Under the pieces are notes generated by a model, which saw only the letters and a list, made by a program, of their open reading frames with translations, made no database searches and was not told the DNA's origin. Both the position numbers and the translations under genes were made by a program. A stretch of DNA of 64,000 nt from Pseudomonadota bacterium (GTDB lineage Bacteria; Bdellovibrionota_B; Oligoflexia; Silvanigrellales; Silvanigrellaceae), in assembly GCA_009926615.1 (NCBI GenBank), contig RFOM01000015.1, positions 1-64,000 on the forward strand. The letters run 5' to 3'. Position 1 is the stretch's first letter, and each line of letters starts with the position of its first letter. Positions 62,574 to 64,000 of the stretch are shown in pieces.

Positions 62574-63382
62574 TGCTCGTCACTCTTAATCTTCAACAGC
62601 GTCTGCATGATCTCTATAAAGCCTTCACTTTCGCGAAACGTGCTGACAACTTTCGGAAAGTGACTCATGACGTCACGGTATTTGACAATGTTTGCAACCC
62701 CCGCGCTCAACGGAAAATCTTCGGCACAAAACATCGTTGCATCATTCGGACTGTCGCCGACAGTCAGGGTTGTTGTTGCCGGATGTGACGCAAATCCCCA
62801 TTCTTCAAGCAGCCGCTTCAATGCCGATCCCTTCTCCTGCCCGCGCGGCATAATGTGTCCGTGGATTGTGGACCACGTGAATGCCAGACCTTCTGCTTCA
62901 ATGCGCTGTCTCATTTGACCGAGAGCCTGCTCAGTAAGACCTGAAACATGAAAGGTAAAGTCGCTGAGCCGGTAAACATTGTCGCCGGTGATCTGCAATT
63001 GCGGAAAATCCGCGACGAGTCGGGAGAACATTGCCGCCAAAGGGATCCGCAGGTCGTCTGCCCGCTTTTCAGAATAGTCTCCTGAAGAAGGATCTCTGAC
63101 GAGAGGAGAAGCCTCTGGACCCAAAAACAGAACTCCGCCGTTCTCGGCGATCGCCGCATCAACCGGCAGATAAGTCACAAGTCCCTGCACCCATCCCGAA
63201 GGACGGCCCGTCACAAGGCACACTTTCAACCCGCCGCGGCGCAAGGCCGCAAGCACGGCAATGACCTCGGAGGGAATCCGGCCGCCCGAAGTCAGAGTCC
63301 CGTCGATATCAACCGCGATGGCCTGAACTCCGGTCCACATCGCGAGATCCGACACATTAAGCCCAGAATAAAATTCAGTCAT
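62570..63382 (-). CDS. HAD-superfamily (Cof/SPP-like) phosphatase
   Basis: A 270-aa hydrolase of HAD class IIB. Motif I: AIAVDIDGTLTSGGRI (nucleophile Asp); motif II: CLVTGRPSGW; motif III Lys in RGQEKGSALKRLLEEWG; motif IV: LTVGDSPNDATMFCAEDFPL. A cap domain of alpha/beta type occupies about 95-190. Related proteins dephosphorylate sugar phosphates or phosphoglycolate. The ATG at 63382 has no strong SD. Its stop is coupled to the pseudouridine synthase-methyltransferase gene, so the pair is likely one operon, though the biochemical link is unclear. Confidence 0.87.
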   Translation of the reverse strand: MTEFYSGLNVSDLAMWTGVQAIAVDIDGTLTSGGRIPSEVIAVLAALRRGGLKVCLVTGRPSGWVQGLVTYLPVDAAIAENGGVLFLGPEASPLVRDPSSGDYSEKRADDLRIPLAAMFSRLVADFPQLQITGDNVYRLSDFTFHVSGLTEQALGQMRQRIEAEGLAFTWSTIHGHIMPRGQEKGSALKRLLEEWGFASHPATTTLTVGDSPNDATMFCAEDFPLSAGVANIVKYRDVMSHFPKVVSTFRESEGFIEIMQTLLKIKSDEQ

Positions 63383-63531
63383 TTTAATCCTTTAACAAAA
63401 TCAGACCGCAGACTTGAGATTCTCATTGACTGTTGTTGCATCAATTTTTAGCAGTGACTGGCCGGTCGGCTGATGCTCCAAAAGGTGCGCAACGACTGAG
63501 TTACCCTACTTGGACACTTTGGGGATTCGCA

Positions 63532-64000
63532 ATGACAAAGAACCTTCGCACTCAGTTTGCAACGCTTGGCGCTCTGTCGGTTCTGCTCCCTTTCGGCACA
63601 GCCTGCACACGGACTGAGTCAGCCTCAAAGCCAAATTTTGTCCGTATGTCGGCGACCACAGCACTCCTCGAGGAGCGCGACCTTAAAGATAAATTTGTAT
63701 TCGGTCTCAATGTCATTGAAACCAAGAACTTCTTCAGCACAGCACTCAACCTCAACTTCAGGCCGGTTGAGTGCGACCTCGTCCTTACGACCGACGCGAA
63801 CGGCAGAGATATTCTTGTTGTAGCGACTGCCGGCCGCGACGGACGAAAGGAACGTCTGCTGTCTTTTAATGCCGTGGAAAAGCGCACCGGCAAAATCGAA
63901 GTTGACTTCGACACTGCCGGCAATGATCTTTCACTTTGGAATGATTACGGCGGTCAGATTGTCGACATGGATGCCGACCGCAGGGCCGGAAGCTGGAAAA
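63532..64000 (+). CDS. Exported protein of unknown function, N-terminal part (cut by window edge)
   Basis: 156 codons from the ATG at 63532 to the right edge, still open. GGGGA precedes the start. The N-terminus is a signal sequence (ATLGALSVLLPFGTAC, about 9-25); the Cys25 after GTA is a possible lipobox, though the -3 residue (Gly) is not typical. Afterwards come mixed alpha/beta segments (KFVFGLNVIETKNFFSTALN, RDILVVATAGRDGRKERLLS, KIEVDFDTAGNDLSLWND). I do not recognise a family. The gene is divergent from the HAD phosphatase across a 149-bp gap in which I see only AT-rich promoter-like sequence. Confidence 0.6.
   Translation, partial: MTKNLRTQFATLGALSVLLPFGTACTRTESASKPNFVRMSATTALLEERDLKDKFVFGLNVIETKNFFSTALNLNFRPVECDLVLTTDANGRDILVVATAGRDGRKERLLSFNAVEKRTGKIEVDFDTAGNDLSLWNDYGGQIVDMDADRRAGSWK

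Noticed and set aside
1-64000. Prophage, insertion sequence or integrated element
   Set aside because: No transposase, integrase, phage structural gene or attachment-type repeat was visible; composition is uniform apart from short AT-rich gaps.

Overview
The window reads as 64 kb of core bacterial chromosome: moderate GC, dense coding on both strands, very short intergenic gaps, and no transposase, integrase, phage or CRISPR array that I could see. The gene set points to a Gram-negative, delta-proteobacterium-like lineage, most likely the Bdellovibrionota/Oligoflexia. The reasons are LPS acyltransferase and heptosyltransferase genes, outer-membrane barrels, a pilB-pilT-pilC block, a receiver-TPR regulator, a flagellin, and a high density of exported hydrolases: three trypsin-like proteases, M14, M23 and M28 peptidases, and a penicillin acylase. 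There is no rRNA in the window, so the placement is inference.

Layout. 1-7.1 kb: the N-terminus of a secreted trypsin-like protease (cut by the left edge), tRNA-Leu(CAG), a CNNM/CorC transporter, a lipoprotein, ubiX, an HExxxH membrane-anchored protein, a zinc-ribbon protein, a barrel protein and a PhoU-type regulator. 7.1-10.3 kb: lipA, translationally coupled to a lipid A acyltransferase and a family-9 glycosyltransferase. 10.3-13.5 kb: a TetR-TPR-lipocalin-like operon. 13.6-18.8 kb: a signalling/motility island with a stand-alone GspE-N domain protein, a soluble methyl-accepting protein, a short flagellin, a 17-bp tandem repeat and a pseudo-receiver protein with a Pro-rich linker. 18.9-24.5 kb: an extended CoaD-like nucleotidyltransferase, glutaryl-CoA dehydrogenase, TatD and HrpB. 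24.4-28.5 kb: type IV pilus motor genes. 28.6-37.2 kb: tRNA-Arg(TCT), a PP2C phosphatase, an M23 peptidase, a porin-like protein, a GIY-YIG nuclease, cytochrome c, def and pnp. 37.3-46.8 kb: penicillin acylase, acs, a trypsin-like lipoprotein, dCMP deaminase, a 7TM-SpoIIE phosphatase and a barrel. 47.0-54.9 kb: a sigma-54 activator coupled to a trypsin-like protease, TldE/TldD, a DUF4442 protein, a nitronate monooxygenase-type enzyme and the receiver-TPR protein. 55.3-64 kb: M28 and M14 peptidases, GST, a Uup-type ABC-F protein, an RluA-RlmI-type fusion enzyme, a HAD phosphatase and the start of an exported protein.

How the genes work together. Themes recur: envelope construction (lipid A, LPS sugar transfer, M23 peptidase, barrels), surface motility (pilus motors, flagellin, methyl-accepting protein), export of degradative enzymes, and control by phosphatases (PP2C, SpoIIE type) and pseudo-receivers that lack the phospho-acceptor Asp. 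The strongest candidate for an undescribed system is the 13.6-18.8 kb island. Other points of interest are the RluA/RlmI fusion, the PhoU protein with a degenerate phosphatase-like tail, the CoaD with a long extra domain, and a pair of divergent genes whose ATG codons share one CATG. All functional calls rest on motifs read by eye; no database search was possible.
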